A DNA stretch of 55,383 nt from an uncultured Desulfotomaculum sp. (GTDB lineage: Bacteria; Bacillota; Desulfotomaculia; Desulfotomaculales; Desulfotomaculaceae). The stretch is taken from NCBI GenBank assembly GCA_946411205.1, contig CAMKDG010000003.1, positions 1 to 55,383 on the forward strand. Reading direction: 5' to 3'. Below, one piece after another: positions 16,665-25,206 of the stretch. Under the pieces are notes generated by a model, which worked only from the letters and a program-made list of their open reading frames with translations, searched no databases and was not told the origin of the DNA. The position numbers and the translations under genes were made by a program. Position 1 is the stretch's first letter, and each line of letters begins with the position of its first letter.

Positions 16665-17543
16665 TTAAGATAGGCTTTGTTGAACCTGCTGCAAAAAAGC
16701 TTTCGCCGGTTTCGTGAATATCTGGTATTTTTTCCAGACCAAATAAAGTCCTGTTTCAAACTTTGGTTCTAAAGGACGGAAACAGAGGTTGCAATCCCCG
16801 GTGGTGTTCACCAGCTTATCGAAGGTGAAGGTATAGCCGAGCCCCTCCTCTACCATCATTGCAGGGGTGGTAATCAAGTTGAAGGTAGTAACCACATTCA
16901 GATTTTTGAAGGCCTCACCTAACCAGCCTGAAATCTCGTTTGCATCGAGCATTTGTTGGGCGCAAAGTAATGGCTTATCCCTTATATCGTCCGGGCGAAT
17001 AGCTTCTAATTTAGCAAGTGGGCTGTCCCGTCGCATTAAAACGCCCCATGTATCGTTGACCGGTAAACGAAAATAATCGTATTTCTGCGGATCAAGCTGA
17101 TCAACGAGGATACCGAAGTCAAGTAATCCTTTGTCCAGTTGTTCTTTCACCTCTACGGTACTGCCACTGAAAAAATGATACAGAATCTGTGGGTAGATTT
17201 CCCGGAGCGATTGTATTGCATGAGCAATCAGTCGCATTGCATGTGTTTCAGCGGCGCCGATATAAACATCTCCGCTTGTGATTTCATTGAATGAGCTAAG
17301 GTCTGATTCTGTTCGCTCCAACAGCTCAATGATTTCCTTTGCTCGCTTGCACAAAAACATCCCTTCCTCGGTCAGCGTTATTTTCCGGCTGCCTCGTTCA
17401 AACAGCTTTGTACCCACTTCCTCCTCAAGCTCGGTGAGTTGCCGTGAAAGGTTTGGCTGAGAAGTGTGCAAAACCTCGGCAGCCCTTGTGATACTTTCTT
17501 CCTGCGCAACGGCAAGAAAATATTTTAGAATACGAATATCCAT
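16665..17543 (-). CDS. LysR-family transcriptional regulator
   Basis: A typical 292-residue LysR protein. The N-terminal helix-turn-helix (MDIRILKYFLAVAQEESITRAAEVLH, then SQPNLSRQLTELEEEVGTKLFERG) is followed by a periplasmic-binding-like effector domain (about residues 90-290). It is transcribed away from the small gene and aldo/keto reductase at 17672-18834 and probably controls them through the 128-bp intergenic region. The effector cannot be told from sequence. Confidence 0.92.
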   Translation of the reverse strand: MDIRILKYFLAVAQEESITRAAEVLHTSQPNLSRQLTELEEEVGTKLFERGSRKITLTEEGMFLCKRAKEIIELLERTESDLSSFNEITSGDVYIGAAETHAMRLIAHAIQSLREIYPQILYHFFSGSTVEVKEQLDKGLLDFGILVDQLDPQKYDYFRLPVNDTWGVLMRRDSPLAKLEAIRPDDIRDKPLLCAQQMLDANEISGWLGEAFKNLNVVTTFNLITTPAMMVEEGLGYTFTFDKLVNTTGDCNLCFRPLEPKFETGLYLVWKKYQIFTKPAKAFLQQVQQSLS

Positions 17544-17671
17544 GCAACACCTCCATTGTCTTAAATTATGTCACAGAAACCCATAAATAAAAAGTATGCA
17601 ACATCATAATATATAAGTATTTGTAATCCGTTGATTTTTGAATAAAATGAAATATAGGAGGTGATGCAAGG

Positions 17672-17941
17672 TTGATTCGCACGAGTATTGATGAACAGGA
17701 GCTTTTTCGTTCGTTGAATGATTTAGGAATGGACTCGGAAACGATTCGACAGTTTATGCAGAGTATCCGATTAAATCAATGGGAAAACGGAAAAAGAATT
17801 CTGTCATCTTATCGTTCCAAACTCTTAACTAATGTCCACGAAACACAGGACAAGCTATATAATATGGACTTTTTAATCCGAAAACTGAAAACAAACAAGG
17901 CATTGTACGATAAAGGCGATGCAGAAGGAGTAAATTTATGA
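17672..17941 (+). CDS. Stand-alone MerR-effector-like helical protein
   Basis: The 89-residue protein starts at TTG (17672) behind AGGAGGTGAT. Its pattern LNDLGMDSETIRQFM, then RILSSYRSKLLTNVHETQDKLYNMDFLIRKLK resembles the C-terminal part of MerR regulators (hinge plus dimerisation coiled coil), but there is no DNA-binding head. It overlaps the reductase gene by 4 bp (ATGA), so the two are co-translated. It may modulate the LysR protein or the reductase; that is inference. Confidence 0.7.
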   Translation: MIRTSIDEQELFRSLNDLGMDSETIRQFMQSIRLNQWENGKRILSSYRSKLLTNVHETQDKLYNMDFLIRKLKTNKALYDKGDAEGVNL

Positions 17942-18834
17942 TTTTGAATGAAACCTATACACTCTCTAACGGAGCGAAAATCCCAAAGTTGGGTTTGGGA
18001 ACTTGGATGATTGAAGATGACAAGGCTGCACAGGCCGTTCGTGAGGCGGTGGGTATTGGCTATCGCCATATTGATACCGCACAGGGTTATGGCAATGAGT
18101 GTGGTGTCGGAGAGGGTGTCCGCACCTGTGGCGTTCCCCGTGAGGAGATTTTTGTGACTACTAAGCTGGAGGCTGCGATCAAGTCTTATAACGAGGCTCT
18201 GGCAGCCATTGATGGCTCTCTGAAGGCGTTAAATCTTGGCTACATCGACATGATGATTATTCACAGCCCACAGCCTTGGACAGATTTCCGAGAGGGAGAG
18301 CACTTCTTCGAGGGCAATCGGGAAGCATGGCGCGCCCTTGAGGACGCATATAAGGCCGGCAAGCTCAAGGCTATCGGCGTTTCCAACTTTGAGCAGGCGG
18401 ACCTCAATAATCTGCTGGAGCATGGCACGGTTAAGCCTATGGTCAATCAGATTCTTACCCATGTGAGCAACACCCCCTTTGAACTGATCTCCTATTGTCA
18501 GAGCAAGGGTATTTTGGTGGAGGCATATTCACCTGTGGCGCATGGTGAGATGCTGAAAAATCAAGAGGTCGCCTCCATCGCTGAAAAGTATGGTGTGACT
18601 ATACCGCAGATTGGTATCCGATACTGCCTCCAGCTCGGCACTTTGCCCTTGCCTAAAACGGCCAACCCGGAGCATATGCGCAGCAACGCCGCGGTGGATT
18701 TTGAGATTTCTGATGCGGATATGAAAGTGTTGAAAAAGGTCCAGCGCATCAAAAATTACGGCGAGGCAAGTCTTTTCCCGGTGTACGGTGGAAAGATGGG
18801 GACTGACGGTACGCTCACTCCGCGGGACTTTTAA
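17938..18834 (+). CDS. Aldo/keto reductase
   Basis: The 298-residue NADPH-dependent (beta/alpha)8 reductase has the complete catalytic tetrad D46, Y51, K76 and H109 (DTAQGYGNE, TTKLE, IIHSPQP). GLGTW near the N-terminus and AIGVSNF are family signatures, and PLPKTAN is the cofactor-binding end. The C-terminus is slightly short and atypical. Base composition is richer in G+C than the flanking genes, and the LysR-reductase arrangement is common in Clostridia, which suggests transfer. Substrate unknown. Confidence 0.92.
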   Translation: MILNETYTLSNGAKIPKLGLGTWMIEDDKAAQAVREAVGIGYRHIDTAQGYGNECGVGEGVRTCGVPREEIFVTTKLEAAIKSYNEALAAIDGSLKALNLGYIDMMIIHSPQPWTDFREGEHFFEGNREAWRALEDAYKAGKLKAIGVSNFEQADLNNLLEHGTVKPMVNQILTHVSNTPFELISYCQSKGILVEAYSPVAHGEMLKNQEVASIAEKYGVTIPQIGIRYCLQLGTLPLPKTANPEHMRSNAAVDFEISDADMKVLKKVQRIKNYGEASLFPVYGGKMGTDGTLTPRDF

Positions 18835-18838
18835 GAAC

Positions 18839-19144
18839 ATGGGTGCAATGATGAGATGGTACAGCCTGTACAAGAAACCTTACTATGGTGGGCTGCGGTG
18901 GCGAGGGAATACGCAGGATTTATTTAATCATGACACAATCGTGAAAATTGCAGAGGCACATAATAAAACCTCTGCCAGGTTCTTTTACGCTGGCAGCTTC
19001 AGGCCGGATATATTGTTATACCGGGTTTCAAGCAATCCGAAACATATTGCTGAAAACTTTGACATTTTCGACTTTGAGTTAAGCGATGATGAAATGAGCA
19101 GGATTGCTGATATGAATACTGGCGAAAGATATGAAACATGGTAA
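18839..19144 (+). pseudogene. Second aldo/keto reductase, C-terminal remnant with two compensating frameshifts
   Basis: The open frame reads DTIVKIAEAHNKTSA, then an unrelated 20-residue stretch, then SSNPKHIAENFDIFDFELSDDEM. The +1 frame of the odd stretch reads QVLLRWQLQAGYIVIPG, exactly the missing reductase block. So one base was lost near 18975 and one gained near 19025. The N-terminal two thirds of the enzyme, including all catalytic residues, are absent. It probably arose from a tandem reductase gene that was mostly deleted. Confidence 0.8.
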
Positions 19145-19171
19145 TCGCTTAGAATATGAAAGGAGTATCTC

Positions 19172-20101
19172 ATGAAAAAGAAAAACTTCTTGATTGCATT
19201 TGCTGTTATTTTTGCTCTGTGTTTTTCTATGGTAGGCTGTGCAGCCCCGTCAACATCGGAACCACCGAAAGAAAGCGATAATGCAACATCCGGGCCTACC
19301 GAAGATACAAGTGTATCTGCTAGGCCAATATCGACAGAATCGAATGATGTGGAGAACAGTGCTATGGCGCAGGAGGGCAATTTGGAAACAACAACTTATA
19401 ACCTAAACGGCGTGGAGTTCAAAATGATCTTGGTGGAGGGAGGTACCTTTACCATGGGGTCTGATGCCAGAGCGCAGGGCAGAGGAACTCAGGTAGGCAA
19501 TCAAGCGGGCGAACATCAAGTAACTCTTTCTTCTTATTTAATTGGAGAAACAGAAGTGACGCGGGCTTTGTGGAACGAGGTTATGAATGGCAGTCACAGA
19601 GATGATGATCTAAATTACCCCATTGCCAGTGTGACAGTGCCGGACTGCCGTACTTTCGTGGAAAGGCTCAACGAGAAGGCCCATGCTACCGGTATCATTC
19701 CTGCCGACAAAAACTTCCATATGCTCACCGAAGCCCAGTGGGAGTTTGCCGCCAAGGGCGGAAACAAAAGTCAGGGCTATACCTATGCTGGGAGCAATAT
19801 CTTATCTGAAGTGGGCTGGACAAGCAGCGACGGTAGCAGCGTTCACATGGTTAAGCAGAAAAAGCCTAACGAATTAGGGATTTACGACATGAGTGGCAAC
19901 GTGTATGAGTGGGTGGCAGACTACGCCGCCCCCTATTCCACCGAGGCTCAGACCGACCCTTGCAATACGATTCCCAGCAACGATTACATCAAACGGGGCG
20001 GGAGCTTCTACTATAATGACGACTATCGCTTTACCAGCACCTACCGCTATTTTTATTCCGCCACAGACTACACCATTGGCCTGAGGATCGGCCTTTCTTG
20101 A
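19172..20101 (+). CDS. Lipoprotein with FGE/SUMF1-type domain
   Basis: The 309-residue protein has a lipoprotein signal (MKKKNFLIAF..., lipobox MVGC, C23), a Ser/Thr/Glu-rich linker to about residue 75, and a formylglycine-generating-enzyme (sulfatase-modifying factor) fold. Typical blocks are VEGGTFTMGSDA, GETEVTRALWNEVM, LTEAQWEFAAKGG, YDMSGNVYEWVADY and IKRGGSFYY. The C-terminal cysteine pair that binds copper in true FGE is absent (RGGSFYYNDDYRFTSTYR), so it is unlikely to make formylglycine. Such domains also bind sugars or peptides. It is probably anchored outside the membrane. AAAGGAG precedes ATG 19172. Confidence 0.85.
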   Translation: MKKKNFLIAFAVIFALCFSMVGCAAPSTSEPPKESDNATSGPTEDTSVSARPISTESNDVENSAMAQEGNLETTTYNLNGVEFKMILVEGGTFTMGSDARAQGRGTQVGNQAGEHQVTLSSYLIGETEVTRALWNEVMNGSHRDDDLNYPIASVTVPDCRTFVERLNEKAHATGIIPADKNFHMLTEAQWEFAAKGGNKSQGYTYAGSNILSEVGWTSSDGSSVHMVKQKKPNELGIYDMSGNVYEWVADYAAPYSTEAQTDPCNTIPSNDYIKRGGSFYYNDDYRFTSTYRYFYSATDYTIGLRIGLS

Positions 20102-20218
20102 GAATGGAGGAATCTGACTTAAAACGAATAATTCCTATTCCGGGTAACACACGGTGACGACTGAATTGGTAAGCAAATAGTAACTTTACAACCTTGTTTA
20201 CTATTGATAAAAGAATAA

Positions 20219-20306
20219 AGCCAAGGGTAAATCCGTTGAAAATGGGGACGCAAAGACGCTCCTAAGGTACTTAATGTGTTATGATGGTCTGGCTGCTGAA
20301 AGTCTG
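20219..20306 (+). promoter_or_regulatory. Cyclic di-GMP-I (GEMM) riboswitch
   Basis: The conserved core is readable: AGGGTAAATCC, a GAAA-type loop, GGGACGCAAAG, then CCTAAGG and ATGGTCTGGCTGCTGAA, in the order and spacing of the GEMM-I aptamer. GGGACGCAAAG is the hallmark that contacts c-di-GMP. An intrinsic terminator at 20308-20345 begins directly after it, giving a standard expression platform. No intact plus-strand gene follows until 22142, so the switch appears to have lost its target. Confidence 0.88.
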
Positions 20307-20307
20307 C

Positions 20308-20345
20308 GAAGCCTGCCCTTCTTATTTGGAGGGCAGGCTTTTGGG
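20308..20345 (+). terminator. Riboswitch-associated terminator
   Basis: AAGCCTGCCCT / AGGGCAGGCTT with a short loop and TTTT after it. It sits immediately 3' of the c-di-GMP aptamer. Confidence 0.85.
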
Positions 20346-20427
20346 ATTTCGACGGGTGTTTTGGACATCGTAATACCGGCTTTTGCTATGGGCTATGAAT
20401 ATATTGCCCTTTTCATCATGCAATTCT

Positions 20428-20480
20428 AAATAAGCCAGCATTTCGCAGTGGGCGACGTGCTGACTTATTTTTTTTGATAA
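20428..20480 (+). terminator. Second terminator-like hairpin
   Basis: AATAAGCCAGCA pairs with TGCTGACTTATT across a 24-base loop region, followed by eight T. Confidence 0.6.
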
Positions 20481-20534
20481 AATTCCTTTTATTTTACAAA
20501 TCACCCCAAAACGGGAGGAAATGAAAATTATAGG

Positions 20535-20705
20535 GACAGTGATTATGCCTTAAATAAGTTCAGCGAGGGCATTGTCTTATCTTACCAGTGAGAAGCAATT
20601 CATGATGCGTCTGTGGTTTCTGCTCACCCAGATAATTTTGACGGAGCAAATCGTATTTCCCTAAGCTGTAGAGTTCGGCTTTTCATCGGTGATCTTCGGC
20701 TATAG
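20535..20705 (+). pseudogene. Degenerate coding-like stretch
   Basis: Two adjoining frames look like protein: DSDYALNKFSEGIV (20535-20576) and, shifted, EAIHDASVVSAHPDNFDGANRI to a stop at 20705. The first resembles the start of sigma-like proteins carried on clostridial conjugative elements (YALNKYSEGIV-type, recalled and not checked). There is no start or RBS for the pair. It may be the decayed gene once controlled by the riboswitch, or mobile-element debris. Confidence 0.25.
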
Positions 20706-20822
20706 GGTAAACAATTATGATTTTCGTAAACATCCTTATTGGGGGACTGCTAAAGTGCTACTCCCTACTTTGAAGAGGTGTACACTGGCGGCTTGGCAAT
20801 TCCAACGCGATGCTCTGGGTAA

Positions 20823-21659
20823 CTATACCGTAACATCCACGCTACCATCGTTAGCAACACCGCTAACCGTAATGTCCACGTTGCCACCGGTAGCAACATC
20901 ACTACCACCGACAGCAACACTGTCACCGGCAGCTTCGGCGGCTGCCACAGCCTGGGCCTCGGCAGCAATGCTCACTTCACTGGCTGTGTCCAGCTTGGCT
21001 GCGGCATCATGGAATCCCTGGTCAGCATTGGCTTTTTTGCTCCCAAAGGTGTAGTCCCGTGTTACGTCGATCAGATAGCTGTTTTCTTTGGTGGTTCGGG
21101 CTAGGCGCTTTCTACGGAGTTCTGCTTTAATTTGCTCGGCCCGCCTGTCCTGTTGGTTTTGTTCTGCCTTGCGTTGCCGGATCTTAATGACGTATTCATT
21201 GCGCAATTCATGCACCTTAATACGGGCCCGTTTGATTAGCTTTTCCAGCTTGCCGATATAGGCGCGCGCCCTCTGGGCATCGTCGCCCTCACCCAGAGCG
21301 GCGATCAAACGTAGGTTGATGAGGTTGCTGTGGGCTTCAGATATCAGAGTGTTCACCTGCAGCTCGTTGGTGGCCGCCACCAGTCGGGAAGTGAGTCCGG
21401 CAGCGCTGTCTGTAGGTTTGGAGGAAAGCTTAATGCTGCCTGGCTTATTCGAATAGCTATATCGTTCAAGGAAGCCGACGGTGTCCTTTTCATCATAGAG
21501 AAATTGCCGACGTCGGTCCAACTGTTCCAACATCTCCTGAAGAGCTTTTTTTTCTTCCTCGGCTTTGCTAAGAGCTTCCTTTTCCTCCTCACTAAGCTGC
21601 CCAGCGCCTTGGGCTGCCGCGGGATAATCCATTTTTGGGGGAGGGGCTTTGATTTTCAA
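20823..21659 (-). CDS. Unknown coiled-coil protein
   Basis: About 278 residues starting at TTG (21659) behind AGGAGGG on the minus strand. A proline-rich start (LKIKAPPPKMDYPA) leads to a long charged heptad region (EEEKEALSKAEEEKKALQEM...), a middle domain with LISEAHSNLINLRLIAALGEGDDAQRARAY, then a second very basic coiled coil. The tail is Ala/Gly/Val-rich and low in complexity, with DITVSGVANDGSVDVTV repeats. No signal peptide or membrane helix. It could be a structural or spore/cytoskeletal-type protein; I do not recognise the family. The gene is isolated and G+C-rich compared with its flanks. Confidence 0.65.
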   Translation of the reverse strand: MKIKAPPPKMDYPAAAQGAGQLSEEEKEALSKAEEEKKALQEMLEQLDRRRQFLYDEKDTVGFLERYSYSNKPGSIKLSSKPTDSAAGLTSRLVAATNELQVNTLISEAHSNLINLRLIAALGEGDDAQRARAYIGKLEKLIKRARIKVHELRNEYVIKIRQRKAEQNQQDRRAEQIKAELRRKRLARTTKENSYLIDVTRDYTFGSKKANADQGFHDAAAKLDTASEVSIAAEAQAVAAAEAAGDSVAVGGSDVATGGNVDITVSGVANDGSVDVTV

Positions 21660-21952
21660 TTCAGGCCCTCCTTTCGAGGTACATAGAAATCTCTCTTTAC
21701 CTATGTTATCGAAAGAAGATGGCAAGAATTTAGACCTGCCGGTAATTTTGCTGCGAGATCGTAGAAATTTATTAAGAATCATTTTCGAATTAGACACTTT
21801 TCCCATTTTACCGAATAAAATAAAAAAGTTCTAAGTAAAGGCTTGGGAGAATTGCGCAGTTGAAAAACTACGTTTTCTAAAAGAACAGGTCTGTTACTTT
21901 AGGTACAAATCTTCTTTTTATATGCTTGTCGGCATATAAATGTTTAGTAAGT

Positions 21953-22100
21953 TTTAGCCTAGGCATATCGGAAAGTATGACTATGCGATAGGCCTAAGGC
22001 AAACTAGGTTTTCACCGGTGCCTAAAGACTTGGCGTACCCTGAAGGGCATAACCTAAAGGTCGTAACCTATATAGGTCACGGGCAGGTAAACAAGCTACG
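21953..22100. repeat. Structured dispersed repeat (copy 2)
   Basis: AGGCATATCGGAAAGT at 21960 and the following CCTAAGGCAAAC match copy 1 at 10433 with a few differences. The rest differs, but contains paired blocks ACCTAAAGGT and ACCTATATAGGT; AGGTCACGG recurs with GCCTAAAGAC at 45386-45435. The gap 21660-22141 otherwise holds no gene. Confidence 0.5.
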
Positions 22101-22141
22101 TTTTTCTAACAGATTCTGACTGCAAAAGGAGTGATAAATGC

Positions 22142-24037
22142 GTGGATTTTTTGAAGCTTCTGGACGAATACCGCTCTGTAGAAAAGAGTTTAGCCTGGGC
22201 TGGAACATTTCAAGATTACCTTACAATTATCAAAGAGAAGCCTTATGTTAGCCAATTGGCACACGCGAGACTATACAACATGATCAAGGATGCCGGTGTG
22301 GAAGAAAAGGATGGCAGAAAAAAGTATAATTTTTTTTCTCAGGAGATTTTTGGCTTGAACCAGCCATTGGAAAAGTTGGTAGAAGAATATTTCCACCCGG
22401 CAGCCAGGCGTTTGGATGTACGGAAGCGTATTCTGTTGTTAATGGGTCCGGTTAGTGGGGGTAAATCAACCTTAGTAGCTATGCTGAAACAGGGATTAGA
22501 GAAGTACAGTCGTTCCGAGAAGGGAGCCTTGTATGGCATTAAAGGCTGCCCCATGCATGAGGAACCCTTGCATTTGGTACCTAAAGAATTACGCGAAGAG
22601 TTCATGAAAGAGTATGGCGTATATATCGAAGGAGAACTTTGTCCATCCTGTCGGATGATGTTGGAAAAAGAATATGGCGGCAAAATTGAAAATGTTGAAG
22701 TAGAACGGGTTTTTCTCTCCGAGGATGAAAGGGTAGGTATAGGAACCTTTACTCCCTCCGATCCGAAGTCTCAAGATATTGCTGATTTAACCGGCAGCAT
22801 AGATTTTTCTACCATTGCGGAGTACGGTTCTGAGTCGGATCCTCGGGCCTACCGTTTTGATGGAGAACTAAATATTTCCAACCGAGGTCTGATGGAATTT
22901 CAAGAAATGCTCAAGTGCGATGAAAAATTTCTTTGGAATTTGCTATCCCTGTCTCAGGAAGGAAACTTTAAAGCGGGCCGCTTTGCTTTGATTTATGCCG
23001 ATGAGATGATTATTGCTCATACCAACGAAAATGAATACAGAACATTTATTAGTAACAAGAAAAATGAAGCCCTGCAATCCCGGATCATTGTCATGAAAAT
23101 ACCTTATAATTTAAGGGTTTCCGATGAAGTAAAAATCTACGAGAAGCTAATTAAGCAAAGTGATCTCAGTACTATTCATATTGCCCCCCATGCCCTAAGG
23201 GTAGCTAGTATTTTCTCAGTGTTGTCTCGCCTCAAGGAATCCAAAAAACAAGGTATGGATGTCGTTAAAAAAATGAAGCTATACGATGGAGAAGATGTAG
23301 AGGGCTTTAAACAAAAGGATCTTAAAGAACTGCAGTTCGAGGCCATTGATGAAGGCATGAGTGGAGTTGACCCACGGTATGTCATTAACCGCCTTTCTTC
23401 GGCTTTAATCCGGACCAATACCCAATGTATTAATCCAATGGATGTGCTGCGGGCCATTAAAGATGGACTGGACCAACATCCTTCTATTACCCAGGAAGAG
23501 CGCGAGCGGTTATTAAATTTCATCTCGGTGGCCAGAAAAGAATACGATGATATGGCCAAGAAGGAAGTTCAAAAGGCCTTTGTTTATTCCTTTGAAGAGT
23601 CTGCCCAGGTATTGTTTAATAACTACTTAGATAATGTGGAAGCTTTCTGCAATGGCGTTAAATTAAAAGATCCTATTACCGATGAAGAAATGGACCCCGA
23701 TGAAAAGCTTATGCGATCCATTGAAGAGCAAATTGGTATTTCGGAAAATGCCAAAAAAGCCTTCCGCGAAGAGATTCTCATTCGCTTATCCAGTTATGCC
23801 CGTAAACAGAAGCGGTTTAACTATAATAGTCACGAAAGATTACGGGAGGCCATTGAGAAGAAACTCTTTGCAGATCTCAAAGATATCGTTAAAATTACGA
23901 CTTCCAGTAAGACTCCCGATGCTGAACAACTAAAACGTGTTAATGAAGTTAGTGCACGTTTAATAGAAGAACATGGTTATTGCCCGGTTTGTGCCAATGA
24001 ATTGTTGAAATATGTAGGCAGCCTGTTAAGCCGCTAG
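22142..24037 (+). CDS. prkA: PrkA AAA+ serine protein kinase
   Basis: The 631-residue PrkA/YeaG-type protein has an AAA+ head with Walker A GPVSGGKST (102-110) and a PrkA C-terminal domain; CPVCANELL lies at the very end. In Bacillus, PrkA acts in sporulation and stress, with kinase and/or Lon-like protease activity reported. GTG at 22142 follows AAAGGAGTGAT; the overlapping ATG at 22139 is in another frame. It is first in the conserved operon prkA-yhbH-spoVR. Confidence 0.93.
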   Translation: MDFLKLLDEYRSVEKSLAWAGTFQDYLTIIKEKPYVSQLAHARLYNMIKDAGVEEKDGRKKYNFFSQEIFGLNQPLEKLVEEYFHPAARRLDVRKRILLLMGPVSGGKSTLVAMLKQGLEKYSRSEKGALYGIKGCPMHEEPLHLVPKELREEFMKEYGVYIEGELCPSCRMMLEKEYGGKIENVEVERVFLSEDERVGIGTFTPSDPKSQDIADLTGSIDFSTIAEYGSESDPRAYRFDGELNISNRGLMEFQEMLKCDEKFLWNLLSLSQEGNFKAGRFALIYADEMIIAHTNENEYRTFISNKKNEALQSRIIVMKIPYNLRVSDEVKIYEKLIKQSDLSTIHIAPHALRVASIFSVLSRLKESKKQGMDVVKKMKLYDGEDVEGFKQKDLKELQFEAIDEGMSGVDPRYVINRLSSALIRTNTQCINPMDVLRAIKDGLDQHPSITQEERERLLNFISVARKEYDDMAKKEVQKAFVYSFEESAQVLFNNYLDNVEAFCNGVKLKDPITDEEMDPDEKLMRSIEEQIGISENAKKAFREEILIRLSSYARKQKRFNYNSHERLREAIEKKLFADLKDIVKITTSSKTPDAEQLKRVNEVSARLIEEHGYCPVCANELLKYVGSLLSR

Positions 24038-24048
24038 GAGTGATGGCT

Positions 24049-25206
24049 GTGAATTATCAATTTATCATTTCACGGGAAGATTGGTCACTTCACCGCAAAG
24101 GTGAAGTGGACCAACACCGTCATCGTGAAAAAGTACGAGAAGCGATTAAGAAAAACCTGGCTGATATTGTCAGTGAGGAAAGCATTATTCTTTCCGATGG
24201 TCGTCGAGTGGTCAAAATACCGATCCGATCCCTGGAACAATACCGCTTCCGTTACGACATGCGCAAACAAAAACATGCCGGACAAGGGAACGGCAAAAGC
24301 AAAATTGGTGATGTTCTGGGCAGTGACCCTGATCAGGCACCGGGACAGGGACCTGGTGCAGGAGAAGACCCCGGTCAGGATTATTATGAAGCAGATGTAA
24401 CCTTAGATGAAATTGAACAAATTGTCTTTGAGGATCTATTCCTGCCCAATTTGGATGAAAAAAAGAATAAGAAGTTATCTTCTGAATCAGTAGAATTTCG
24501 TGATGTCCGGAAGTATGGTATTCAGAGTAACATTGACCGCAAAAGAACCATCCTGGAGGTACTTAAGCGAAATGCCCTCAAAGGCCAACCGGGCCTACAT
24601 GGTATTACACCGGAGGATTTACGCTATAAAACCTGGGAGGTTGTGCCCAAGTTTGAATCCAGTGCCGTGGTACTGGCCATGATGGACACCAGTGGTTCCA
24701 TGGGACCCTTTGAAAAGTATATTGCCCGCAGTTTCTTCTTTTGGATGGTCAGGTTTTTGCGAACGAAGTATCAAAATGTGGAGATTCTTTTCTTAGCGCA
24801 TCATACCGAAGCAAAAGAAGTTACGGAGGAAGAGTTTTTTACCAAGGGAGAAAGTGGGGGCACCCGTTGTTCATCAGTTTATCAACTGGCACTGGATATT
24901 ATCAATAGCCGGTATCCCAAGGATGACTATAATGTATATGCCTTTCATTTTTCCGATGGTGATAACCTTACCAGTGACAATGAAAAGTGTATCCGTCTGA
25001 TTGATCAATTGCTGACAAAATGTAGTTTGGTAGGCTATGGAGAGATTGAGGGTCCCTATTACTATACCAGCACGCTGAACTCGTATTACAAGCGTGTTAC
25101 CCATTCTAGATTTACCAGCGTAACCATACGTGATAAGACCGGTGTATATAATGCACTTAAGGCATTCTTTAAAGAGCCCGAACCAAGGGAGGGAATGTCT
25201 ATATGA
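24049..25206 (+). CDS. yhbH: DUF444 / YhbH sporulation protein with VWA-like domain
   Basis: About 385 residues. The N-terminus NYQFIISREDWSLHRKG is characteristic of YhbH/YeaH. A Gly-rich linker with PGQGPGAGEDPGQD follows, then a von Willebrand-A-like domain starting ALMxxxMDTSGSMG (MIDAS DxSxS) and containing ESGGTRCSS. It works with PrkA and SpoVR in sporulation and stress. The start is placed at GTG 24049, because GGAG at 24037-24040 is too close to ATG 24043. It overlaps spoVR by 4 bp. Confidence 0.9.
   Translation: MNYQFIISREDWSLHRKGEVDQHRHREKVREAIKKNLADIVSEESIILSDGRRVVKIPIRSLEQYRFRYDMRKQKHAGQGNGKSKIGDVLGSDPDQAPGQGPGAGEDPGQDYYEADVTLDEIEQIVFEDLFLPNLDEKKNKKLSSESVEFRDVRKYGIQSNIDRKRTILEVLKRNALKGQPGLHGITPEDLRYKTWEVVPKFESSAVVLAMMDTSGSMGPFEKYIARSFFFWMVRFLRTKYQNVEILFLAHHTEAKEVTEEEFFTKGESGGTRCSSVYQLALDIINSRYPKDDYNVYAFHFSDGDNLTSDNEKCIRLIDQLLTKCSLVGYGEIEGPYYYTSTLNSYYKRVTHSRFTSVTIRDKTGVYNALKAFFKEPEPREGMSI

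Noticed and set aside
20689..21054. Plus-strand Ala/Thr/Pro-rich open frame
   Set aside because: It is antisense to the low-complexity tail of the coiled-coil gene and has no RBS.
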